Positions 1 to 7,857 of a DNA stretch of 20,186 nucleotides are shown here, in pieces. The translations under genes and the position numbers were made by a program. The notes below the pieces were generated by a model. The model was not told the origin of the DNA, did no database searches, and saw only the letters and a list, made by a program, of their open reading frames with translations. The stretch's first letter is position 1, and the number at the start of each line of letters is the position of its first letter. The stretch covers positions 1 to 20,186 of the forward strand of contig CACYBV010000130.1 in assembly GCA_902772745.1 (NCBI GenBank). The letters run 5' to 3'. The stretch is from an uncultured Eubacteriales bacterium. Lineage in GTDB: Bacteria > Bacillota > Clostridia > Lachnospirales > Lachnospiraceae.

Positions 1-1
1 G

Positions 2-1621
2 GAACTCGATGAAATGCATCCGGAGAATGTTTCAGACGTGCAGAAGTTCGCGGAGCGGATTGCGTCGTCCGGGATGAACGAAACTGCTGAAAAAGAAGCT
101 GAAAAAGTTCTGAACCGTCTTCGTCAGGAAGGAAAAGACAGCGTGGAATCCGGTATGCTCTATGATTACCTGGATTTTGTTACTACGCTGAACTGGAAAA
201 AAGAAGCGGCTGAGCGGATCGATCTCGACGAAGCAAGGCGGATTCTCGATGAAGACCATTACGGCCTGAAGAAAGTAAAGGAGCGCATCATTCAGCAAAT
301 TGCGGTAATGAACCTCAAAAAACAGCAGTCCGGCTCCATTCTGCTCTTTGTCGGCGCGCCGGGTACCGGAAAAACGAGTATCGGGAAGAGCATTGCCCGC
401 GCTCTCGGCCGCGAATATGTCCGCGTGAGTCTCGGCGGCGTACACGACGAATCCGATATCCGCGGCCACCGGCGCACCTATATCGGCTCCATGCCCGGAA
501 GAATCATGGACGGCATCCATAAGAGCGGCGCATCCAATCCCGTCATGGTGCTCGACGAAGTGGACAAGCTGTCGGCGTCCTACAACGGCAGTCCGGCAAG
601 CGCGCTCCTCGAGGTGCTGGACCCGGAGCAGAACAACACCTTCACAGACCATTATATGAACGTCCCCTATGACCTTTCGGACGTCCTGTTCATCTGCACT
701 GCGAACAGTCTCGACACCATTCCGCAGCCGCTTCTGGACCGGATGGAAGTGATTCGCTTCCAGGGCTATACCCCGATCGAAAAGCTCCGGATTGCCAGGG
801 AACATCTCATTCACAAGTCCATGGAAGCCATGGGTATCCCGGAGAACCGCATGTCCTTCACCGATGATGCACTGAATTCCCTGATTTCGGAATACACAAT
901 GGAAGCCGGTGTGCGCGGTCTCCGAAAGAACATCGATACACTTTGCCGTAACCTTGCGGTCCAAATCGCCCGTGACCCCGACATCCGAGTGGAAGTCACG
1001 CCGGAAACAGTACAGGAAGCGCTGGATACCCGTCCGATTCTCCATGATACCATCCTTCCGGAACCGAAGGCCGGCGTGGTGACAGGGCTTGCATGGACGC
1101 CTGTCGGCGGCGACATCCTGTTTATCGAGACGCTTCTCACTCCGGGCAGAGGAGAACTCATCCTGACAGGACAGCTCGGCGACGTGATGAAAGAGTCCGC
1201 ACGGATTGCCCTGAGTCTCGTGAAAGCCCTCTTTCCGCGGGACGCTGCAAAGCTCTCGGACCACGATGTCCACATCCACGTGCCCGCCGGCGCAGTACCC
1301 AAAGACGGCCCTTCCGCCGGCGTCACTCTGACTGCTGCGCTTGCCTCGCTCCTTACGGGACAGATTGTAGACACACGCATCGCGATGACCGGGGAGGTTG
1401 CGCTCCGCGGCGTCGTTACACCGATCGGCGGACTGCAGGAAAAACTGATGGCTGCCCAGCGTGCCGGCATCACAAAGGTTTTCATCCCAAAGGAAAACCT
1501 CTATGATCTCAAGGATGTTCCGTCGGAAGTGAAGGAAAAGATCGAAATCATTCCTGTGAGCTCAGTTACGGAAATCCTTCTCGCAGTCGGTATACTCCCA
1601 GACTCCGCAGCAGTCGCCTGA
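2..1621 (+). CDS. lon: ATP-dependent protease LonA, 3' part (5' end outside window)
   Basis: Lon is a cytosolic hexameric AAA+ serine protease that unfolds and degrades damaged and regulatory proteins. The reading frame is open to the left edge (codons before the first Met at 14 read E-L-D-E), so this is a gene cut by the window, not a short protein. The N-terminal substrate-binding domain is missing from view. Counting from the Met at 14, Walker A GAPGTGKT is at residues 114-121, and Walker B VMVLDEVDKL follows about 60 residues later. The proteolytic domain carries KDGPSAG with the catalytic Ser434, and GLQEKLMAAQ with the catalytic Lys477. The 43-residue Ser-Lys spacing matches E. coli Lon (Ser679/Lys722). 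The C-terminus looks complete. The next gene lies 116 bp downstream with its own promoter, so co-transcription is not required. Confidence 0.97.
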   Translation, partial: ELDEMHPENVSDVQKFAERIASSGMNETAEKEAEKVLNRLRQEGKDSVESGMLYDYLDFVTTLNWKKEAAERIDLDEARRILDEDHYGLKKVKERIIQQIAVMNLKKQQSGSILLFVGAPGTGKTSIGKSIARALGREYVRVSLGGVHDESDIRGHRRTYIGSMPGRIMDGIHKSGASNPVMVLDEVDKLSASYNGSPASALLEVLDPEQNNTFTDHYMNVPYDLSDVLFICTANSLDTIPQPLLDRMEVIRFQGYTPIEKLRIAREHLIHKSMEAMGIPENRMSFTDDALNSLISEYTMEAGVRGLRKNIDTLCRNLAVQIARDPDIRVEVTPETVQEALDTRPILHDTILPEPKAGVVTGLAWTPVGGDILFIETLLTPGRGELILTGQLGDVMKESARIALSLVKALFPRDAAKLSDHDVHIHVPAGAVPKDGPSAGVTLTAALASLLTGQIVDTRIAMTGEVALRGVVTPIGGLQEKLMAAQRAGITKVFIPKENLYDLKDVPSEVKEKIEIIPVSSVTEILLAVGILPDSAAVA

Positions 1622-1622
1622 T

Positions 1623-1643
1623 CTTTTTCCCTCCCGGAAAAAG
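1623..1643 (+). terminator. Weak hairpin after lon
   Basis: An 8-bp perfect stem, CTTTTTCC / GGAAAAAG with a 5-nt CTCCC loop, starts two bases after the lon stop codon. No T tract follows on the + strand, so it may only stabilise the 3' end or act as a weak terminator. Confidence 0.4.
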
Positions 1644-1667
1644 CCACGCGAAATCTGCAGCTGAACA

Positions 1668-1696
1668 TTGAAAAAGCCGAAAAGCTATGTTAAGAT
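1668..1696 (+). promoter_or_regulatory. Sigma-A-type promoter of uxuA with extended -10
   Basis: TTGAAA (1668-1673), a 17-bp spacer, then TAAGAT (1691-1696). A TG dinucleotide one base before the -10 (1688-1689) makes it an extended -10 element. It lies 42 bp before the uxuA start codon. No clear cre-type catabolite operator was found next to it. Confidence 0.75.
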
Positions 1697-1737
1697 AATC
1701 TCAGGTTAAAACCCAATCACAGACAGGAGGTATATTT

Positions 1738-2808
1738 ATGCCGATGCAGATGGGCTTTCGCTGGTACGGCGAAGGCAATGATACCATTCCGCTTGCTTAC
1801 ATCAGGCAGATTCCGGGCGTCTCCACGATTGTCTGGGCGCTGCATGACAAGCAGCCGGGTGAAGTCTGGGAAATCGATGAGATTCAGAAAGTTAAAGACC
1901 AGCTGGATCCGTACGGCTTCAACATGGATGTTGTCGAATCCGTGAACGTTCACGACGACATCAAAATCGGACTCCCGACGAGGGACGCTTATATTGATAA
2001 TTATATTCAGACGATCCGGAACCTTGCGAAGTTCGGCGTCAAAGTGATCTGCTACAACTTCATGCCGATCTTTGACTGGACAAGGACTGATCTGTTTCAC
2101 CCGCTTCCGGACGGATCCACCGCACTTTTCTATGAAAAAGGCATGATCCAGGATGATCCGAAAGCGATGGCCGACTATATCCTCTCGAACCTCGACGGGC
2201 AGACCTTCCCCGGCTGGGAGCCGGAGCGGATGGCGCGGCTGGATGAACTGTTCGAGGCTTATAAGGATGTGACAAAAGAAAAGCTCTGGGAAAACCTGAA
2301 ATACTTCCTGGAACGGCTGATGCCCGTATGCCATGAGACAGATATCAAGATGGCAATCCACCAGGACGACCCGCCCTGGGACATTTTCGGGCTTCCGCGG
2401 CTTCTCGTGGACGAGCCGTCGATTGACCGCTTCCTTCGGATGGTCGACGATCCCTTTAACTGCCTGACGCTGTGTTCCGGCTCTCTTAACGCGAACCCCG
2501 AAAACAACGTCGCAAGCATCGTACGGAAACACTGTGACCGGATTGCATTTGCGCATGTCCGGAACCTGCACCACTACGAGAACGGAGATTTCACCGAAGC
2601 CTCCCACCGCGACTGCGACGGCGAAACCGGCATCCTTGACATCGTCAAAGCCTACCATGACTGCGGCTACGAAGGCTATATCCGTCCCGACCACGGCCGC
2701 CACATCTTCGGCGAAAAGTGCCGCCCGGGCTACGGTCTTTACGATCGCGCTTTAGGCATCATGTATCTGTGGGGCATCTGGGATTCCCTGGACAAATTTG
2801 GGAAATAA
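1738..2808 (+). CDS. uxuA: D-mannonate dehydratase UxuA
   Basis: UxuA dehydrates D-mannonate to 2-keto-3-deoxy-D-gluconate, the third step of D-glucuronate breakdown; it is a cytosolic metal-dependent TIM-barrel enzyme. The 356-residue length fits the family. The N-terminal MGFRWYGEGNDTIPL block is typical. The expected metal ligands can be placed: His208 in MAIHQDDPPWD, Cys246 in LTLCSGSL, His273 in FAHVRN and Asp318 in RPDHGRH. The ATG at 1738 is supported by AGGAGG at 1725-1730 with a 7-nt spacer. uxuB follows 100 bp downstream on the same strand without an obvious terminator, so the two are probably one transcript. No uxaC (uronate isomerase), kdgK/kdgA or GntR-type uxu regulator is visible. 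Confidence 0.97.
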   Translation: MPMQMGFRWYGEGNDTIPLAYIRQIPGVSTIVWALHDKQPGEVWEIDEIQKVKDQLDPYGFNMDVVESVNVHDDIKIGLPTRDAYIDNYIQTIRNLAKFGVKVICYNFMPIFDWTRTDLFHPLPDGSTALFYEKGMIQDDPKAMADYILSNLDGQTFPGWEPERMARLDELFEAYKDVTKEKLWENLKYFLERLMPVCHETDIKMAIHQDDPPWDIFGLPRLLVDEPSIDRFLRMVDDPFNCLTLCSGSLNANPENNVASIVRKHCDRIAFAHVRNLHHYENGDFTEASHRDCDGETGILDIVKAYHDCGYEGYIRPDHGRHIFGEKCRPGYGLYDRALGIMYLWGIWDSLDKFGK

Positions 2809-2908
2809 GGCTTCTCTTACAAGGAAAGTCCTGCTCCGTCCCGAATAATTTCTTCCGGCACTGACACAGGCTCAGGGGGAAGCCGGCAGTCCCATGAAAG
2901 GAGACAGT

Positions 2909-4492
2909 ATGAAACTGACACAGTCCGCAGACCCAGCGTACCGCGCGGAATTTCTGAGAAAAGGATATACTCTCCCGCAGTATGACCGGGAAGCGCTCAA
3001 AGAAAAAACCCATGCGGAGCCAACCTGGCTGCATTTCGGCGCCGGTAATATTTTCCGCGCCTACCAGGCCTCGATTCTCGAGAAGGGCTTAAATGAAGGC
3101 AAATATGACCGCGGTGTCATCGTGGCGGAAAGCTTCGACTACGAACTGATCGATTCCACCTACCGCCCCTACGACAACCTGACGCTTTCCGTCGTGCTCC
3201 GTGCGGATGGAAGCATCGAAAAAAACGTAATCGGTGCCATTACGGAGTCCCTGAAAGCTGACCCCTCCTTTTCCGGGGACTGGGAGCGGCTCTGCGAGAT
3301 CTTCAGGAAAGCCTCTCTTCAGATGATCAGCTTCTCGATCACCGAGAAAGGCTACAGCTTCAACGATGCGGATCTTGAACGCGGCTTCGGAGCCATATTC
3401 GCGATGGGAAAGCTCACGGCGCTTCTCTACGAACGTTTCCTGGCCGGCGCAATGCCGCTGACACTTCAGAGCATGGACAACTGCTCCCACAACGGAGACA
3501 AGGTCCAGGCCGGCGTTTTTGCCTATGCGAAGAAATGGTGCGAACTTGGCCTTGTACCGCAGGAATTCTACTCCTATGTAGCGGAATCCGGAAAAGTCAC
3601 TTACCCCTGGGCGATGATCGACAAAATCGTCCCGCGCCCGGACGCAAAAGTTCAGGAAATCCTGAAGGAGGACGGCTTTGAGGATTACGCTGCCATCGAA
3701 ACTGAAAAGCATTCCTTTACGGCGCCTTTTGTCAACGGTGAAGAGGTCGGCTATCTCGTGATCGAAGACGATTATCCTGCAGGCCATCCGCCGCTTGATC
3801 TTGGCGGAGCAGTCTTCACGGCCCGCGAAACTGTCGACAAGATGGAACGCATGAAGGTCTGCACCTGCCTGAATCCGCTGCATACGGCCATGGCTACGGT
3901 CGGCTGTGTGCTCGGCTTCAAGCTGATCTCTGAGGAAATGAAGGATGACGACATCCGGACCTATATCACCCGCATGGTTTATGAGGAAGGAATGCCCGTC
4001 GTAACCGACCCCGGCATTGTCTCCCCGAAGGAATTCGCAGACGCCGTTTTGACAAAGCGCCTGCCGAACCCCTTCATGCCCGACACGCCGCAGCGGATCG
4101 TCGTGGACAATTCCCAGAAGATCCCGGTTCGTTTCGGTGAGACCATCAAAAAGTACATCAAAGAGGGCCTGGACCTTGAAAAGCTGAACCTGGTCAGCTT
4201 CGCGCTCGCATCCTACGCCCGCTATCTTCGCGGAATCGATGACTGCGGAAACACCTTCGAGCCCTCGCCGGATCCGCTGCTTTCGGAACTGATGCCGATC
4301 GTTTCCGGTCTTGAAGTAAAGGAAGGCGCGCAGGACTTCTCCTGTCTTAAAGCGCTCTACAGCCGGCCGGAAATCTTCGGTGTAAACCTCTACGACACAA
4401 TTCTCGGCGAGAAGGTCGAAGCACTCGTGAAAAAGCTTTACGCCGGCCCCGGTGCCGTGAGAAAAACGCTTCACGAGATGGTGTCGGCATAA
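2909..4492 (+). CDS. uxuB: D-fructuronate reductase / mannitol dehydrogenase family (UxuB type)
   Basis: A long-chain polyol dehydrogenase family enzyme of 527 residues. UxuB reduces D-fructuronate to D-mannonate with NADH, the step before UxuA. The N-terminal nucleotide-binding block HFGAGNIFRAY (about residues 42-52) and the catalytic block around Lys316, with Asn322 and His325 in CLNPLH, identify the family. The Lys-to-Asn spacing is one residue longer than I recall for E. coli UxuB. I chose the ATG at 2909 because AAAGGAG (2897-2903) lies 5 nt upstream. An in-frame ATG at 2894 would add five residues, but the stronger Shine-Dalgarno sequence lies inside that extension. Adjacency to uxuA supports fructuronate as substrate; other uronate or polyol substrates in this broad family cannot be excluded. 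Confidence 0.88.
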   Translation: MKLTQSADPAYRAEFLRKGYTLPQYDREALKEKTHAEPTWLHFGAGNIFRAYQASILEKGLNEGKYDRGVIVAESFDYELIDSTYRPYDNLTLSVVLRADGSIEKNVIGAITESLKADPSFSGDWERLCEIFRKASLQMISFSITEKGYSFNDADLERGFGAIFAMGKLTALLYERFLAGAMPLTLQSMDNCSHNGDKVQAGVFAYAKKWCELGLVPQEFYSYVAESGKVTYPWAMIDKIVPRPDAKVQEILKEDGFEDYAAIETEKHSFTAPFVNGEEVGYLVIEDDYPAGHPPLDLGGAVFTARETVDKMERMKVCTCLNPLHTAMATVGCVLGFKLISEEMKDDDIRTYITRMVYEEGMPVVTDPGIVSPKEFADAVLTKRLPNPFMPDTPQRIVVDNSQKIPVRFGETIKKYIKEGLDLEKLNLVSFALASYARYLRGIDDCGNTFEPSPDPLLSELMPIVSGLEVKEGAQDFSCLKALYSRPEIFGVNLYDTILGEKVEALVKKLYAGPGAVRKTLHEMVSA

Positions 4493-4516
4493 TATCATCA
4501 AAAACTAATCGAGTAG

Positions 4517-4540
4517 GGGGACAGGGAAACACCTGTCCCC
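4517..4540. repeat. GC-rich palindrome downstream of uxuB
   Basis: A perfect 9-bp inverted repeat, GGGGACAGG / CCTGTCCCC, with a 6-nt loop (GAAACA), 24 bp after the uxuB stop. A weak T-containing stretch (GATTTGTC) follows. It could serve as the uxuAB terminator. G4-ACAGG-type palindromes also occur as dispersed REP-like elements in many bacteria, so it may be a genome-wide repeat; one window cannot show which. Confidence 0.5.
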
Positions 4541-4786
4541 GATTTGTCGGAGGATCTTCTCCTGTCATCTTTCCAAACACATCACATAAACACATAAAGT
4601 ATGCATCTGATGGAAAGCATCTGGATCATTTGTTTCGTCATCCGTCATTTTCAGATCAGCGGACCTGAAGGTGTCCGTTACAAGCATCGGCCGGACAGCG
4701 TTTGTGTACCTTCAGTGCGTGCCGGATATCGTAAAACAGGCAAGAAAAGAATACTCTCTCATGCTTGTTTTTTGCTCACTCTGACA
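4541..4786. other. Intergenic stretch without a supported gene
   Basis: Part of the 366-bp gap between uxuB and the 978-residue gene. A 75-codon frame crosses it (4601-4828), but it has no ribosome binding site, has a low-complexity basic translation and runs through the downstream promoter, so I do not call it. ACAAGCAT (4680-4687) can pair with ATGCTTGT (4761-4768), followed by a run of six T, but the roughly 70-nt loop makes this a weak terminator candidate. No tRNA or riboswitch fold was recognised. Confidence 0.4.
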
Positions 4787-4815
4787 TTGTGTTTCCGGCA
4801 AAAATATGCTAAGAT
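4787..4815 (+). promoter_or_regulatory. Promoter of the 978-residue gene with extended -10
   Basis: TTGTGT (4787-4792), a 17-bp spacer, then TAAGAT (4810-4815), with TG at 4807-4808 one base before the -10. It lies 43 bp before the start codon. The -10 region ATGCTAAGATAA differs by one base from that of uxuA (ATGTTAAGATAA), and the spacer length is the same. Confidence 0.72.
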
Positions 4816-4858
4816 AAAATTAAAATAATGTTCCAATATATTTGAGAGGAATACAGAG

Positions 4859-7795
4859 ATGGGAAAATTAGCCGATCTTCTTCGCGGGAAGCTTCAGACA
4901 ATAAGAAATGAACGTCAGGCTCCTGCGCCGAACTACCGCACAAATCCGGACGAAGCTTATGAATATATGCTGCGTCACAATGACCTGATCTATATCGAAC
5001 AGCAGATTCCGCGTGTCCTCCTTCAGGAGCTTCGGAAACTGTCGCCCGAACAGCAGGCGGAATATTACCGGAAAAGCATCTCGCCCGAAAAAGCCGCATC
5101 CATGACCCTGGATCAGTTTCTGGCGCGGCTTTCCGATCCCAAAAACGACAGTGCCTGGATCCTGAACGATAGCATTTTCGGGAAGTCTGAGGATGAACTC
5201 ATCCAAAATCTGGAAAGCGTGATGCGGCCGGAGGAAATAGACGCCGCTTCCAATGCGGTCAATGAAATCCGTTCCCCGAGAGACCCTGAATTCCCGGAAG
5301 AGCTGAAATATCAGCCGGCTTCGGATGTCAGGGAAGACCTTCAGGCGGTGCGGCAGATTGTTCCGGCGGACGATCCGGGCCGGGAAGATACCATGAATAT
5401 GCTGCAGCAGGTAGAATCGGAACTGTCGGTCGTCAATGCGGAAGTGATGGAATTTTACAACCAGATGGATAATGAGACCGATGGACTTCCCAGTCTCTCA
5501 AACCAGATGGACCAGATCTCCTATGACAACGTCAACAACTTTATTGACACCGATACAACACTCGGACTTTCAGGCAAACTGTCCCGGAATTACAATAATA
5601 ATTATGTGGTTCAAAGTCTTCAGCCGGATCCCGAAACGCTGAATAAGGTTCAGAGTCTTACGACAGGCGTGCCGGATGATGTCAAAAGCCGGATCCGTGA
5701 AATGGAGCAGCATTTCAATGCAATCGGCGAAGAAAAACTGCAGAATTCTAATTCGGTCTCCAGGATCGCTCCCTCGTCTTCCGGTGTAAAGAAAGCATTT
5801 TATCTTGGCGAACAGGGCACCAAGATGTACGCGTTCTGGCCGCTGATTCAGGCGAAGAGAAACCTGAAACAGGCTGTTAAAAACAGAAATCTTTCCGAGA
5901 TCAAAAACGCGCACAATGCCTACGCGGGACTGCATCAGACCTATCAGGAAATGATAAAAACCGTCGAAAAAACACCGAACGTGTACTGCGGCAATCTCAA
6001 TTCCACCCGTCCGAGCGTCCATGAAGAGCCGAACCTCATGCCGGATGAATTTGTCCGGGATTACGCAGGCCACAATAAAGTCAACGGGCTCTTTTTGCTT
6101 CACGGAATATCCAAAAACCTCGGAGTTTCCGCGGCGGAGTTTGCAGAGAAGCCCATTGAGTGCATGAAAAACGGCGCTCATAAATATATCAATGACATGG
6201 GGCTTAATGCAAACCGCAGCCTGGCTTCCAAGCTTGTGCGCGGGTTGAGCAATACTGCCTGCGATCATTTTGAATCCGGATGGGATCTCAACCGTGGGCT
6301 CTGCAACCGGTCACTGATGTCTGTCTCCGGACTGTGCAAACCAGGTTCCCCGGAAGCGAAACGCCTGAATATTCAGGGCGAACTCGCGTCCACGGTATCA
6401 AAAATGGAAGTGGATAAGGAAGTGGACCTGTGGGGATCCCTTGCCCGGATCAATGAAAAAAAGAGAGACATCTTCTACCGTCACGCCGCTCTTCTTCCGG
6501 GAGATCTGTTTAACCTGAAGGAAATGGCTGAGAAGCTGCAGCTCCCGAACTGGAAGGATGAACTAAATCCCGATAAAGTTATCAATGTCCTTCGTTCAGA
6601 AAAAATGATCGACTATGCGGAACTTACGAAACGCACAAAGCAGGTGATGGATGAGTCGGATCACGAAACCTTCTTTGACAAACTGGGGCAGGAGCAGAAT
6701 TATCAATCCGGTTTCGATAAAAACCGTTATCTGGAATCCGCACATCGGGCTTATCTGGATCTCATTCGTACTGCCCCTCCTGAAGAACAGGAACGCGAAG
6801 ATTTCAAAGTCTTCAAAAAGCATGTTCTCTCAATGAGTAAACTTACCGAGGACCTGGAGACCAAAGATCTTCTCGCCCGGAGAGAATTTGAGGCCGGTCT
6901 GATCACAGAACACGAGATGGAAATGAAGCTCGATCAGGGATCGCATGCAGAAGATATAATTAACACTCCGAGAACTTCCTCTGCGATAACCGCTATGGGA
7001 AGACTGCGCCATAAACTGACGCAGAAAAAAGAAGGATTTTTCATCAGTTCCACAGATTCCAAAGAACACCAGGCAATGACTTCGGCGGTGGAGTTGTTTC
7101 GCTACAAGCTGTCGGTTGTGAAAGGCATCATGACCATAGATCAGGTGGCGGATGAAAAACTCCGGAAGCAGATATCCCAGATCAGCTTAAAAGAGGCAGC
7201 CGTCAAAGCCTGGAGCGCCACCTATGCATATATCAACAAATCGGATGAATACGGGAAGAAAACCGAATGGTCTTATCCTGCCGGTAAGATTCGCAATCAG
7301 GCGGCAAAAGACACGCTCAAGCAGATCCAGGCGGTTTCGGACGAGCTCGGTCTCGTCACTCCTGCAGCGCGGGAAATGATGAAACTCCGGACCACGCTTC
7401 ACAACAACAGGAATAATGAAGACTGGATGGATCAGCACCTTGAGGCGGCCGTTGCCAAAAACATGTATCTGATGACCATGTATTACAAAAAGATCCCGCC
7501 TGAAAAGCAGGAACAACTCCTTGAGTCTGCAGTCATGAAAAAGAATCTGAAGAAGATCGCCAAAGACCCTGCTTTCAAGCGCATGATTGAAAACGAATTC
7601 GACGATGATCTTGCTCAGAAAATACTCGAAGGCAAAGGAGGACTCTCGGATACCTTCATCAAGGCCAAAAAGAAGATTATTGCCGAGCAGCAGCTGGAAG
7701 ATACACTCGCAAATGTGAACGTGAAGAAGCTGAACAGCAAAACCCGCGGAGAGTTCTGGGCAAAGCAGACGATTGATGAGCCGCGGTTGATATAA
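4859..7795 (+). CDS. Large cytoplasmic alpha-helical protein of unknown function
   Basis: I do not recognise this 978-residue protein. The start at 4859 is preceded by GAGAGGA about 8 nt upstream and by a good promoter. There is no signal peptide, membrane segment, Walker motif or evident catalytic signature. The sequence is rich in Glu, Lys, Gln and Leu and looks mostly helical. About three parts can be seen: a charged N-terminal third (residues 1-310) ending in a Ser/Asn-rich linker; a central part (about 311-530) starting near FWPLIQAKRNLKQAV and holding all five cysteines (377, 435, 468, 482, 493); and a helical C-terminal half with a distinctive block GFFISSTDSKEHQAM (726-740). YY-R/K-K...PEK motifs occur near both ends (residues 69-78 and 875-883). 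It appears monocistronic, with a palindrome upstream and a hairpin shared with the converging gene downstream. Codon use resembles its neighbours, giving no sign of recent transfer. A scaffold or an effector-like role is possible, but nothing in the sequence decides. Confidence 0.85.
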   Translation: MGKLADLLRGKLQTIRNERQAPAPNYRTNPDEAYEYMLRHNDLIYIEQQIPRVLLQELRKLSPEQQAEYYRKSISPEKAASMTLDQFLARLSDPKNDSAWILNDSIFGKSEDELIQNLESVMRPEEIDAASNAVNEIRSPRDPEFPEELKYQPASDVREDLQAVRQIVPADDPGREDTMNMLQQVESELSVVNAEVMEFYNQMDNETDGLPSLSNQMDQISYDNVNNFIDTDTTLGLSGKLSRNYNNNYVVQSLQPDPETLNKVQSLTTGVPDDVKSRIREMEQHFNAIGEEKLQNSNSVSRIAPSSSGVKKAFYLGEQGTKMYAFWPLIQAKRNLKQAVKNRNLSEIKNAHNAYAGLHQTYQEMIKTVEKTPNVYCGNLNSTRPSVHEEPNLMPDEFVRDYAGHNKVNGLFLLHGISKNLGVSAAEFAEKPIECMKNGAHKYINDMGLNANRSLASKLVRGLSNTACDHFESGWDLNRGLCNRSLMSVSGLCKPGSPEAKRLNIQGELASTVSKMEVDKEVDLWGSLARINEKKRDIFYRHAALLPGDLFNLKEMAEKLQLPNWKDELNPDKVINVLRSEKMIDYAELTKRTKQVMDESDHETFFDKLGQEQNYQSGFDKNRYLESAHRAYLDLIRTAPPEEQEREDFKVFKKHVLSMSKLTEDLETKDLLARREFEAGLITEHEMEMKLDQGSHAEDIINTPRTSSAITAMGRLRHKLTQKKEGFFISSTDSKEHQAMTSAVELFRYKLSVVKGIMTIDQVADEKLRKQISQISLKEAAVKAWSATYAYINKSDEYGKKTEWSYPAGKIRNQAAKDTLKQIQAVSDELGLVTPAAREMMKLRTTLHNNRNNEDWMDQHLEAAVAKNMYLMTMYYKKIPPEKQEQLLESAVMKKNLKKIAKDPAFKRMIENEFDDDLAQKILEGKGGLSDTFIKAKKKIIAEQQLEDTLANVNVKKLNSKTRGEFWAKQTIDEPRLI

Positions 7796-7813
7796 AAAAT
7801 CAGAAAAATCGCT

Positions 7814-7841
7814 GGCCGCCCACTGTTACCGGTGGGCGGCC
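7814..7841 (-). terminator. Convergent hairpin terminator, strongest for the - strand
   Basis: A 10-bp perfect stem GGCCGCCCAC / GTGGGCGGCC extends to 12 bp by one T-G and one G-C pair, closing a TTAC loop (7826-7829). Read on the - strand it is followed by two T runs (complements of 7804-7808 and 7794-7799), giving a canonical intrinsic terminator for the serine hydrolase. On the + strand no T tract follows, so termination of the 978-residue gene there should be weaker. Confidence 0.85.
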
Positions 7842-7857
7842 TATGCTGTACAGATTA

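Noticed and set aside
32..1279. Long - strand frame opposite lon
   Set aside because: Shadow of the lon coding frame; Lon motifs are clear on the + strand.
3089..4501. 470-codon - strand frame opposite uxuB
   Set aside because: Antisense shadow caused by codon bias of uxuB; its translation is rich in His, Arg and Phe and has no family features.
4601..4828. 75-codon frame on the + strand in the uxuB downstream gap
   Set aside because: No ribosome binding site, unnatural composition, and it runs through the promoter of the next gene.
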